6,646 bases of DNA from positions 1 to 6,646 of the forward strand of contig JAUWMM010000104.1 in assembly GCA_030613145.1 (NCBI GenBank), in the 5' to 3' direction. The stretch is from Desulfobacterales bacterium. GTDB taxonomy: Bacteria; Desulfobacterota; Desulfobacteria; Desulfobacterales; C00003060. Of the stretch, positions 1 through 5,553 are shown piece by piece (position 1 is the stretch's first letter; each line of letters opens with the position of its first letter). The position numbers were made by a program, and so were the translations under genes. The notes beneath the pieces were generated by a model. It did not search any database. It was not told where the DNA came from and saw only the letters and a list, made by a program, of their open reading frames with translations.

Positions 1-153
1 AACCGGAGGAATACATTATGTATTTCGAGGATTAAAATTCGAAGCCTGACACCGCATCACGAAAAAATGACAGTTTTGCAAAGGTCTCAATTTTATGGCC
101 ATAGGATAGGCTGTGCCCAAGAAAACGATACTGCTTGCTCGCACTTTGTTCCT

Positions 154-409
154 AGTTGGTTTCCATCCATAAATGGCCCTTTTCCGCAATCGCCGACTTC
201 GCCATAGTAGCCTTCTTGGCTACGACGGCTGAATCGGCGTCAATCAGCCGGAGGCTGACAAGACTGCGGGGGTGGTTGTGCGCCGGAACCCGGTACGCCG
301 CCGCGCCGCCCCGTGTTTTCCTTGACCTTGCGGAAAATTGCTCATTTCTGAATTGGAAACTTACGCTTGTGCCCATTGAGTTTTTACGATTCGTGGATGG
401 GCACTAACT
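154..409. repeat. Putative MITE-like element with imperfect 16-bp inverted ends
   Basis: The left end (154-169, AGTTGGTTTCCATCCA) and the reverse complement of the right end (409-394, AGTTAGTGCCCATCCA) agree at 13 of 16 positions, bounding 256 bp. Inside are a long imperfect hairpin (192-238), a smaller hairpin (TCAGCC-gga-GGCTGA near 245-259) and a G+C-rich patch at about 265-325 that contrasts with A+T-rich flanks. Open frames cross almost the whole element on both strands, but they have no ribosome site and look like by-products of the repeat. No target-site duplication is visible next to the ends, and no transposase is encoded, so mobility is inferred. The right end overlaps the 3' end of the exported-protein gene. 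A further copy of the terminal motif lies at 6088-6103. Upstream, 1-153 contains no gene I can support. Confidence 0.5.
192..238. repeat. Hairpin module A, copy 1
   Basis: Two 21-bp arms (192-212 and 218-238) pair at 16 of 21 positions around a 5-base TTCTT loop; the innermost six pairs (GTAGCC/GGCTAC) are perfect. The first 21 bases are identical to 2881-2901, and 218-233 is identical to 2904-2919, so this is a dispersed module. Here it is embedded in the 154-409 element; the second copy sits in a different host repeat. Confidence 0.75.
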
Positions 410-588
410 ACCTTTTTTACCGTACCGTCTTCATACAACCGATAGATCCATGTCTCATCGGCAAATGCGACTTGCATAATGTCTGCCGGTAATGTGTATT
501 TGATTATTGGCTGAAAATCGCTCAGGTCGGCCGATGCAGGCCAAAGCATTGAACATAAGAACAGAGCGATTATCACATAATACCTCAT
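361..588 (-). CDS. Small exported protein of unknown function (75 aa)
   Basis: I do not recognise a family. The start at 588 is chosen over an upstream in-frame ATG at 678 because GAGGGG sits 6 bases before it and a signal peptide begins at once: Met-Arg-Tyr-Tyr, a hydrophobic stretch at residues 5-17, and an Ala-Ser-Ala site at 18-20, predicting signal peptidase I cleavage before Asp21. The mature chain of about 55 residues is probably periplasmic. It contains a Tyr/Trp-rich segment (residues 46-56, TWIYRLYEDGT) that reads like a short beta-hairpin, with no Cys or metal motif. Residues 61-75 lie inside the inverted-repeat element 154-409, so the natural C-terminus may have been replaced or extended by the repeat. 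A perfect dyad (611-625) lies in its leader. Whether the protein is made is unproven. Confidence 0.6.
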   Translation of the reverse strand: MRYYVIIALFLCSMLWPASADLSDFQPIIKYTLPADIMQVAFADETWIYRLYEDGTVKKVVSAHPRIVKTQWAQA

Positions 589-610
589 AGCTTTCCCCTC
601 ATTTCTACTT

Positions 611-625
611 CGATTTCGTAAATCG
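611..625. repeat. Small perfect dyad in the leader of the exported-protein gene
   Basis: CGATTT (611-616) and AAATCG (620-625) form a perfect 6-bp inverted repeat around CGT. It lies about 22 bases upstream of the start codon at 588, close to the ribosome-binding site. It could be an operator or a leader hairpin; nothing identifies a binding protein. Confidence 0.3.
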
Positions 626-852
626 TCACCGCATTGGCAACCGTACGATGAGTCTCGAAAATGCAATGCTGATGCCAAGCATTGACTATTGGGTTTTAAG
701 TAAGTGTATTTAAATAGTTATATCAACCAGGCAAGGTGTTCCCACCCCTCCAATTGGGAAATAGAAGTTATATTTTGGGTAACTAATGTTACACTCTTAG
801 GGAAAAACTTTTCCATATAGACAAAACCAATGGGGCCGGTGTTTCCTCCGGA

Positions 853-1317
853 TTATGTTGTTTTTTCCCTCGACATGAGCGTTTTTAGGACATCCTCTTT
901 TCCCACGATTCCCACCAGTTTTCCTTCATCTACTACAGGAAGGGTGTGGAAATGCCTGTCAACCATGATAGTGCCCACCTCCTCGATACTTGTCTCGGGC
1001 CGGACTGTGACCGGATTTGGAGTCATTGCATCGGCCACGGTGGCAGCCGTGATCTTCTGAATCTCCCCTTTGAGGTGCTTCATGGAGGTTAAGGGAATGA
1101 ATCCATCCAGAATGGTGAAAAGGGAGGGGACAGGAAACTTTTTTTGCTGCGCGACCAGGTCACTCTGGCAGAGAATTCCCACTATCTTGCCCGTTCCATC
1201 CACCACGGGGACGCCGTTGATACTTCTGTCCAGAAGAAGCCTTGCGGCGTGCGGGATTTCCATCTCGGGCGAGACTGTGATCACGTTTCTTGTCATAATG
1301 TCTTTTACACTGAGCAT
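853..1317 (-). CDS. Two-CBS-domain (Bateman) protein
   Basis: This 154-residue protein is essentially two CBS domains. CBS1 spans about residues 3-57 (VKDIMTRNVITVSP, then NGVPVVDGTGKIVGILCQSDL), and CBS2 about 93-148 (VADAMTPNPVTVRP, then HTLPVVDEGKLVGIVGKEDVL). They are joined by a 35-residue linker with a hydrophobic patch (SLFTILDGFIPL). CBS pairs fold into a Bateman module that usually binds AMP, ADP, ATP or S-adenosylmethionine and signals energy state. No enzymatic, channel or DNA-binding domain is attached, so it probably acts as a stand-alone cytosolic sensor; its partner is unknown. AAGGTGG lies 7 bases before the ATG. The neighbouring gene upstream on this strand is a remnant, and about 240 bp of leader separate them, so it is probably transcribed alone. 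Confidence 0.93.
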   Translation of the reverse strand: MLSVKDIMTRNVITVSPEMEIPHAARLLLDRSINGVPVVDGTGKIVGILCQSDLVAQQKKFPVPSLFTILDGFIPLTSMKHLKGEIQKITAATVADAMTPNPVTVRPETSIEEVGTIMVDRHFHTLPVVDEGKLVGIVGKEDVLKTLMSREKTT

Positions 1318-1556
1318 GGCAGCACCACCTTAACAAATTTGGTTCATAATCGTTCCTTGTTTTTGAAGAAGAAGTCAGTAAACATGGTCGACAATGCCCT
1401 AAAGGAAGCAGGCCGCAAACGATCCAGGGGACAACGCGGCAGAGTTCCTGACTGGTAGACCTAAAGTTTGGTCTTTAAAATGAATGTGTTCCCCAGCAGG
1501 GTGATTGGGCAGTCGACGTGCTGTGTAGATCTGGTCCTCTTTCTTTTTGAAGGTCC

Positions 1557-1709
1557 TTATTTCAAAACCCCCGCAAGGAGGTTTTTCACAGATTCACCTC
1601 CATTTGACTGGACATAAGACAGGATAATAGGAACAAACTTACTTGCCAAGTCCGATTGCAGGTACCTATAAGCTGTTTCAAAACCCTTTTCTTTGGTCTG
1701 TTTGGCCAT
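1557..1709 (-). pseudogene. 50-codon remnant resembling the C-terminus of a DUF2780-like protein
   Basis: The minus strand reads ATG at 1709 through TAA at 1557, giving 50 residues. The last 30 (LASKFVPIILSYVQSNGG, then a KNLLAGVLK tail) look like the conserved C-terminal helices of DUF2780-type proteins; this is from memory of the family, not a search. Such proteins are normally well over 100 residues, so the N-terminal part is missing. No convincing ribosome site precedes the ATG, and the frame upstream is closed by a TAG within the hairpin block 1735-1808. I therefore call it a gene truncated at its 5' end, perhaps by insertion of or rearrangement at that block. A genuine 50-aa helical peptide is the alternative. 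The rest of 1318-1886 holds the CBS-gene leader and the hairpin block, with no other gene seen. Confidence 0.5.
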
Positions 1710-1734
1710 TTTTGAAAGTTCTATGCTCGCTTCG

Positions 1735-1808
1735 CCTCCGGCCCGTGGGGCCTACGCCCTGGAGGGCTAAAATTGTAAAACTCGGGCTAACGCCCTCAAA
1801 CAATTAGC
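1735..1808. repeat. Block of GC-rich tandem hairpins
   Basis: Two related hairpins occur 36 bp apart: GGGC-CTAC-GCCC (1748-1759) and GGGC-TAAC-GCCC (1784-1795), both followed by T. The first competes with a perfect GGCCC-GTG-GGGCC stem (1740-1752), itself flanked by CCTCC (1735-1739) and GGAGG (1761-1765). The second is enclosed by arms 1766-1776 and 1800-1808 (GCTAA, two bulged bases, TTGT against ACAATTAGC). Read on the minus strand, the second hairpin is followed by GAGTTTT and lies about 90 bases after the stop of the 239-aa gene, so it might terminate that transcript. It is most simply an intergenic palindromic repeat cluster. Confidence 0.55.
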
Positions 1809-1886
1809 ATTGTTAACGCTGAATATCTAAAATGCTTTCCTTCCAAAATGCTCAAGGTCATTCGCACAAGGCTTTTGACGATTTAG

Positions 1887-2606
1887 TCAGTCCTTTAGGG
1901 ATCCAGGATTTTTCTCGAAAAATGGTGTAAATAAATAGACGATTTCTTCCAATGATTCTTCAATGGCATATTCTAACGTTTTTGCGTACACGTCCAGGAT
2001 AACTACAGCATTAATTGTTGAGTCTTTATCAGTCGCAGCTCTCAAACGAGCTGCAATTGCGCTATTTACATCCTGGATGTTATTATAGATCTTAGTGAGA
2101 CCCTCCAATTCGAGGTCGGCATTTTGCTCCCTCTTTTTCAAAAAATACTGTGCCAACAAATACATTGAGGTAGCTCGGTAGATAGTCTCTTCTTCGCTTG
2201 CCAGGGGCAGATGAAAACGTGCCATGGGCTTGAAGAAAGCTAAATGAGGACAGCCACTGGTTGCCATAACCAGCCCCATCAATGAGCCGATCCCTTCTTC
2301 GGCTGTTGTTGCCTTAGAAACGGTCCTTTCTTCCGTCTTAACCTCCACATGGATCTCATTATGTGACAGTAAGCTGGCAAAAGGTCTCACAACGTTAACA
2401 AGGTTAACAGCCAGCGGACAATTAGGATGAGTATCAACGGTCAGGGGGCAATTCGGGCATTGCTGATAATCTAGGCTGGTCCATGAGGGCAGGATTTGCG
2501 GAACATTGCCAACCAGTTCAAGATTCTCTCTGCTTAATTGTAGATCAAAGATTTCTTCTGTTCCGTCTGGTAGAGTGAAGCAATATCGAATATCTATGTT
2601 TTCCAT
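1887..2606 (-). CDS. Protein of unknown function with a Cys-Pro-rich motif (239 aa)
   Basis: I can assign no function. It may belong to the uncharacterised family catalogued as DUF6901, but that is a weak recollection. The N-terminus (IRYCFTLPDGTEEIFDLQLS, residues 6-25) looks like a small beta-sheet module with a Pro-Asp-Gly turn. Residues 48-68 carry a cysteine cluster, Cys50-Pro-Asn-Cys53-Pro-Leu, then His60 and Cys63-Pro-Leu, which could hold a metal or redox centre. A conserved-looking TSGCPHL (117-122 region) with Cys119 and His121 follows, then FKPMARFHLP (125-134). The C-terminal third is helical and acidic. There is no signal peptide or membrane segment, so it is probably cytosolic. 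AGGGGGTG lies about 6 bases upstream of the ATG at 2606, supporting this start. The gene stands alone, with the repeat-rich space 2607-3094 upstream. Confidence 0.85.
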   Translation of the reverse strand: MENIDIRYCFTLPDGTEEIFDLQLSRENLELVGNVPQILPSWTSLDYQQCPNCPLTVDTHPNCPLAVNLVNVVRPFASLLSHNEIHVEVKTEERTVSKATTAEEGIGSLMGLVMATSGCPHLAFFKPMARFHLPLASEEETIYRATSMYLLAQYFLKKREQNADLELEGLTKIYNNIQDVNSAIAARLRAATDKDSTINAVVILDVYAKTLEYAIEESLEEIVYLFTPFFEKNPGSLKD

Positions 2607-2718
2607 TTGACACCCCCTGCGTGTTTGTGCCCGATGCCTTTAAGCGTGGCATCTGCTGGTCGGCTTGTAGTGTCATTTGTAAGCCTAGTCTCCAATGATC
2701 TCATTCAACCCCTCGACG

Positions 2719-2724
2719 ATTATA
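2719..2724 (-). promoter_or_regulatory. Possible -10 box upstream of the 239-aa gene
   Basis: The minus strand reads a perfect TATAAT here, about 113 bases upstream of the ATG at 2606. No good -35 hexamer is found at 16-18 bp, so it is only a candidate. Confidence 0.2.
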
Positions 2725-2865
2725 TGGTGACAGCAATCTTTGCCATGGCCCTCGCACGCGCCTCTATTACAATACATCATACCAGCCCATTTTAGAAAAA
2801 AATAGGGGACAGTAAAAAATATTTGCGTATAACTTTTGACGGTTTCGTAACAAGGCTCAATAACC

Positions 2866-3050
2866 TGTCATTTCGAGCGAGCCGACTTCGCCATAGTAGC
2901 CCCGGCTACGACGGCTGAAAGGGAGAAATCTGTGCGATATAACTTACTGAAAACATAAGATTTCTCCCTGCGGTCGACCTGCCCGCCATTGCCAGAAATG
3001 CTGGCACATAAGCTGAATATTGTCTCAGGCGTTGGCAGGCGGGAATGACA
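2866..3050. repeat. Nested palindromic repeat with both arms interrupted
   Basis: The two arms form a 27-bp inverted repeat once two inserts are removed. The left arm is 2866-2880 joined to 2920-2931; the right arm is 2958-2977 joined to 3044-3050. They agree at 25 of 27 positions (ends TGTCATT and AATGACA; inner 12 bp AGGGAGAAATCT and AGATTTCTCCCT perfect) around a 26-base centre. The left arm is interrupted by hairpin module A (2881-2919). The right arm is interrupted by a 66-bp insert (2978-3043) that is itself palindromic: CCCGCC-(AT)-TGCC against GGCAGGCGGG, with an inner TGCCAG-aaatg-CTGGCA hairpin. There is no protein-coding capacity. It lies 45 bp beyond the stop of the deacetylase gene and could block or terminate read-through. 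The remainder of 2607-2865 shows no gene. Confidence 0.75.
2881..2919. repeat. Hairpin module A, copy 2
   Basis: This copy is identical to 192-212 over its first 21 bases and to 218-233 over its last 16; only the loop differs (CC instead of TTCTT). It sits inside the left arm of the nested palindrome 2866-3050, exactly where removing it restores symmetry with the right arm, which argues that it inserted there. Confidence 0.75.
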
Positions 3051-3094
3051 CATTTACCGAATCCGACTTTTTACGATTTTATATTGATTGCAGG

Positions 3095-4210
3095 TTATAC
3101 AATTTTTGGAAAGACGTTTTTTTCCAAATATCTCTGGCACTTTTGCATGTGCATTAGACACTGTTCTCGCCATTGGCTTTTGTGTTCAGAGTTTCGGAGT
3201 TTTTTACCGCGATGGCCCTGAGCAGACAGGGGTTTCACCATGGACTCGGGAAGATCATCAGACAGATCCACACCGTTCATAATGGCCCATGCCAATGTCC
3301 ATGCACGCGCTACATTGGAAGGGCTATAGCCTCCTCCACCCAAGGCCACCCAGGGGACTTCTTGCTCGGCCAGATAGGAGATGGCCCTGCAGAACCCGTT
3401 TGTGGTGAATTCCAGTGCGGCCAGCGGATCATCCATGAATGTGTCCACCCCAAGTTGAGAGACCACCACATCCGGGTTGAACAGTTCGATGAGCACCGGG
3501 ACAATCGCTTTGAAGCCGTTCCAGAATACATGGTCGTCTGTACCGGGGAGCATGGGTATGTTCACGGCATAACCCAAACCCTCCCCATGACCTGTCTCGC
3601 TGAGCCCACCAGTGCCGGGGAACAGGGTGCGTCCATCCTGATGAAACGAGGCCGTCAACACCCTGGGGTCCTCATAGAATGCCCATTGGACTCCGTCGCC
3701 GTGGTGGGCGTCTATATCCAGATACAGGACGCGCTTTCCTTTGTCCACAAAGTGATAGATGGCCAGGACCGGGTCGTTGATATAGCAAAAGCCCGAGGCA
3801 TGTCCGGCGGCAGCATGGTGGAGACCGCCTGCGATGTTAAAGGCTATGCGGGCCTTGCCCCCGGAAATCAGTTTGGCACACTGAAGGGATGCACCCGTAT
3901 GAAACCGGGACCACTCCCACAACCCAGCAAAGACAGGGTTGTCCCCCGGCCCTAGGCCGCATGAAAAATCGCCGGTGATCTGGCCGCAACTGGCCTTTTT
4001 CAGGACTTCAACATACCCGGGTGTGTGAAAGCGGAGGATATCCGATTCGTATGCAGGTTTGGTTTCAATCAGGCCCGAATCAGGTAGGCTAAATAGGCCA
4101 TATGCCTTGCAAAGTTCATTTGTGAGGTGTAACCTTTCAATTTTGAGTGGATGACTTGGCCCGTAGTCATAGGCAAAATATTTTTGAGTATAAATAAAGG
4201 CGGTTTTCAT
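3095..4210 (-). CDS. AcuC-like histone deacetylase family enzyme (371 aa)
   Basis: This is a zinc-dependent deacetylase of the arginase/HDAC fold, expected to remove acetyl groups from lysines (AcuC controls acetyl-CoA synthetase) or from small amides. The active site is complete: tandem His131-His132 (GGLHHAAAGHASGFCY), zinc ligands Asp167 and His169 (YLDIDAHHGDG), third zinc ligand Asp256 (LGVDTFMDDPL) and transition-state Tyr295 (GGGGY). The length fits AcuC-type proteins, and there is no signal peptide, so it is cytosolic. The start at 4210 is chosen because MKTAFIYTQKYF matches the usual beginning of the family; an in-frame ATG at 4246 would add 12 basic residues. Neither start has a good ribosome site. 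No acetyltransferase or acetyl-CoA synthetase gene is beside it, so the substrate is open. It diverges from the universal stress gene. Confidence 0.93.
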   Translation of the reverse strand: MKTAFIYTQKYFAYDYGPSHPLKIERLHLTNELCKAYGLFSLPDSGLIETKPAYESDILRFHTPGYVEVLKKASCGQITGDFSCGLGPGDNPVFAGLWEWSRFHTGASLQCAKLISGGKARIAFNIAGGLHHAAAGHASGFCYINDPVLAIYHFVDKGKRVLYLDIDAHHGDGVQWAFYEDPRVLTASFHQDGRTLFPGTGGLSETGHGEGLGYAVNIPMLPGTDDHVFWNGFKAIVPVLIELFNPDVVVSQLGVDTFMDDPLAALEFTTNGFCRAISYLAEQEVPWVALGGGGYSPSNVARAWTLAWAIMNGVDLSDDLPESMVKPLSAQGHRGKKLRNSEHKSQWREQCLMHMQKCQRYLEKNVFPKIV

Positions 4211-4257
4211 GGGGTATTTGCTGCTTCTGCCTTTGAGTCTCCTCATATATCATATTG

Positions 4258-4302
4258 GTGAATCGTTTGGCAATATTGACGCGTTTGCCCGACACGATTC
4301 AC
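4258..4302. promoter_or_regulatory. Inverted repeat in the divergent deacetylase/Usp upstream region
   Basis: GTGAATCGT (4258-4266) and ACGATTCAC (4294-4302) are perfect 9-bp inverted arms. Between them GGCAA (4269-4273) pairs with TTGCC (4285-4289), leaving an 11-base loop. It lies 48 bp upstream of the deacetylase start and about 170 bp before the Usp start. It could be an operator for a dimeric regulator, a leader hairpin, or another palindromic repeat. A TATGAT-like -10 on the minus strand (4254-4249) would put the repeat over the -35 region and start transcription downstream of the ATG at 4246, but no good -35 accompanies it. Confidence 0.4.
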
Positions 4303-4458
4303 GTCAAAACAGGTCCAAGCATTTTTTGGCGTCCGAGAAAAGAATTGTGTTAATCGGGTTCATACCGGTAAGTACCTGAAGATTTCGATTTTACAGAAAA
4401 GCGCAAATATTGTAGTTTACGTTGTCCATGGTTGCCCAAGGCTCGTTCTTGGGAAAAA

Positions 4459-4508
4459 GAGGAGCTTAAGTGACCGAACATCCTCAAGAGAAAGGAGTAA
4501 ATACTGTG
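4459..4508 (+). promoter_or_regulatory. Two ribosome sites serving two in-frame GTG starts of the Usp gene
   Basis: GAGGAG (4459-4464) lies 5 bases before GTG at 4470, and AAAGGAG (4491-4497) lies 8 bases before an in-frame GTG at 4506. The second start places the first beta strand (KKILLVVDGS) right at the N-terminus, as is usual in the family, giving 309 residues; the first adds 12 polar residues. Confidence 0.55.
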
Positions 4509-5435
4509 GATAAGAAGATCTTACTGGTTGTTGATGGTTCGATTCATTCAACCCATGCGGTTGCATATGCCGCCAGGATATCTTCAGTTGTCCGAGAGCT
4601 AACTTATACGCTATTCCATGTGCAGCCGACCGTCTCCCAGTTTCTCCTGGATGAGGCTGAAACCGATCTTAAGGCAAGGACCGACCTAAGAAATATCAGA
4701 CGGAAAAACAATGAATATGCCTGCGGTATCCTGGAGAAGCACAAGACCCGGATGGTCGGGATGGGGATTGCCGAGAAGCGCGTTGATATTACCACCCAAC
4801 AAAAGATGATGGGGATTTGTAAGGATATTTTGGACTGTGCCCAGCAGGGCCTCTATGATGCGATTCTTGTGGGACGAAGGGGGCTTTCGCGCGTTCAGAA
4901 GACCTTTATGGGAAGCACGACTGCCAAGTTAGTAGAGCATTCCAGGGTGATCCCCGTGTGGGTAGTGGACGGAGATGTCACGTCTATGAAGGTTATGCTG
5001 GCCGTAGACGGTTCTGAGGCCTCACTTCGCGCTGTGGATCACCTTAGTTTTATGGTTGGGGGAAACGAGAAGATCAAGATCACTTTGTTTCATGTGATGC
5101 CGACGCTCAGAGATTACTGCGCCATTAGTTTTGACGAAAAAGATAGTGACGTTGGGCAAATAGTTGCTCGGGGTGCCAGGCGATGTATTGACCATTTTTA
5201 TGCCCGCGCACAGCATAGATTTAAGGAGGCAGGCATCCAAGACAATCAAATAGAACTTAAGGTGAAAAAGCGGGCCGTTAACGTTGGTAAGGCGGTCCTG
5301 GATTATGCCAGGAAGCAGAACTACGGTACGGTTGTCATTGGCAGACGAGGCATTAACCAGGCCTTCTTTATGGGAAGCGTCTCGAGATATGTGCTTGACA
5401 AAATCTCTAACCGGTCACTGTGGGTGGCTTCATGA
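4470..5435 (+). CDS. Tandem universal stress protein (UspA family)
   Basis: Two Usp domains are fused. Domain 1 covers about residues 15-166 (KKILLVVDGS, then VGRRGLSRVQKTFMGST) and domain 2 about 173-320 (MKVMLAVDGS, then IGRRGINQAFFMGS). Usp domains are cytosolic Rossmann-like folds, many ATP-binding, induced by starvation, oxidative or energy stress. Domain 1 keeps the ATP-site spacing Gly-x2-Gly-x9-Gly-Ser (135-149). Domain 2 has only seven residues between the second Gly and Gly-Ser (291-303), so its nucleotide site may differ. The longer start (GTG 4470) is reported so that nothing is lost; the GTG at 4506 is at least as likely. The gene diverges from the deacetylase and is 118 bp from the next gene, so it is probably monocistronic. 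No clear promoter or terminator is visible. Confidence 0.94.
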   Translation: MTEHPQEKGVNTVDKKILLVVDGSIHSTHAVAYAARISSVVRELTYTLFHVQPTVSQFLLDEAETDLKARTDLRNIRRKNNEYACGILEKHKTRMVGMGIAEKRVDITTQQKMMGICKDILDCAQQGLYDAILVGRRGLSRVQKTFMGSTTAKLVEHSRVIPVWVVDGDVTSMKVMLAVDGSEASLRAVDHLSFMVGGNEKIKITLFHVMPTLRDYCAISFDEKDSDVGQIVARGARRCIDHFYARAQHRFKEAGIQDNQIELKVKKRAVNVGKAVLDYARKQNYGTVVIGRRGINQAFFMGSVSRYVLDKISNRSLWVAS

Positions 5436-5483
5436 ATTACGGATAAAAACGAATTAGCAGGGCATTGCAAATTCGAACAAATT

Positions 5484-5511
5484 TTGATAGATACAATCTG
5501 ATTATTCTATT
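5484..5511 (+). promoter_or_regulatory. Candidate sigma-70-type promoter for the FmdB-family gene
   Basis: TTGATA (5484-5489) matches the -35 consensus at 5 of 6 bases, and TCTATT (5506-5511) matches the -10 consensus at 4 of 6, with a 16-bp spacer. The implied leader is about 35 bases and includes AGGAG at 5541-5545. Such partial matches are common in A+T-rich DNA. Confidence 0.35.
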
Positions 5512-5553
5512 TGCCCTTCCCGTTGCGTGCAATCCTAATCAGGAGAACAGACC

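Noticed and set aside
14..36. GGAGG followed by ATG near the left edge
   Set aside because: Good ribosome-site spacing, but the frame ends after five codons.
1..207. Plus-strand frame open from the left edge to TAG at 205
   Set aside because: It has no recognisable protein character, and its last 17 codons are repeat sequence; 68 open codons can occur by chance.
381..391. TTTTTACGATT shared with 3068-3078
   Set aside because: An 11-bp A+T-rich match; the first copy is also coding sequence, and the surrounding sequences do not align, so it is weak alone.
156..407. 83-codon plus-strand open frame, and an overlapping minus-strand frame 152-376
   Set aside because: Both run across the inverted-repeat element, lack ribosome sites and are explained by its palindromic, stop-poor sequence.
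1144..1458. 104-codon plus-strand frame
   Set aside because: It overlaps the CBS gene on the opposite strand for much of its length and shows no ribosome site or family resemblance.
1564..1586. Hairpin AAAACC...GGTTTT with a GCAA loop and T-run, resembling an intrinsic terminator
   Set aside because: The bases are explained as codons (KNLLAGVLK and stop) of the minus-strand remnant 1557-1709, so the terminator look is probably coincidental.
2607..2795. 62-codon plus-strand frame starting TTG next to the 239-aa gene
   Set aside because: No ribosome site, rare start codon, and it occupies the leader of the divergent gene.
3173..3955. 260-codon plus-strand frame
   Set aside because: It is the antisense shadow of the deacetylase, whose catalytic motifs are complete on the minus strand.
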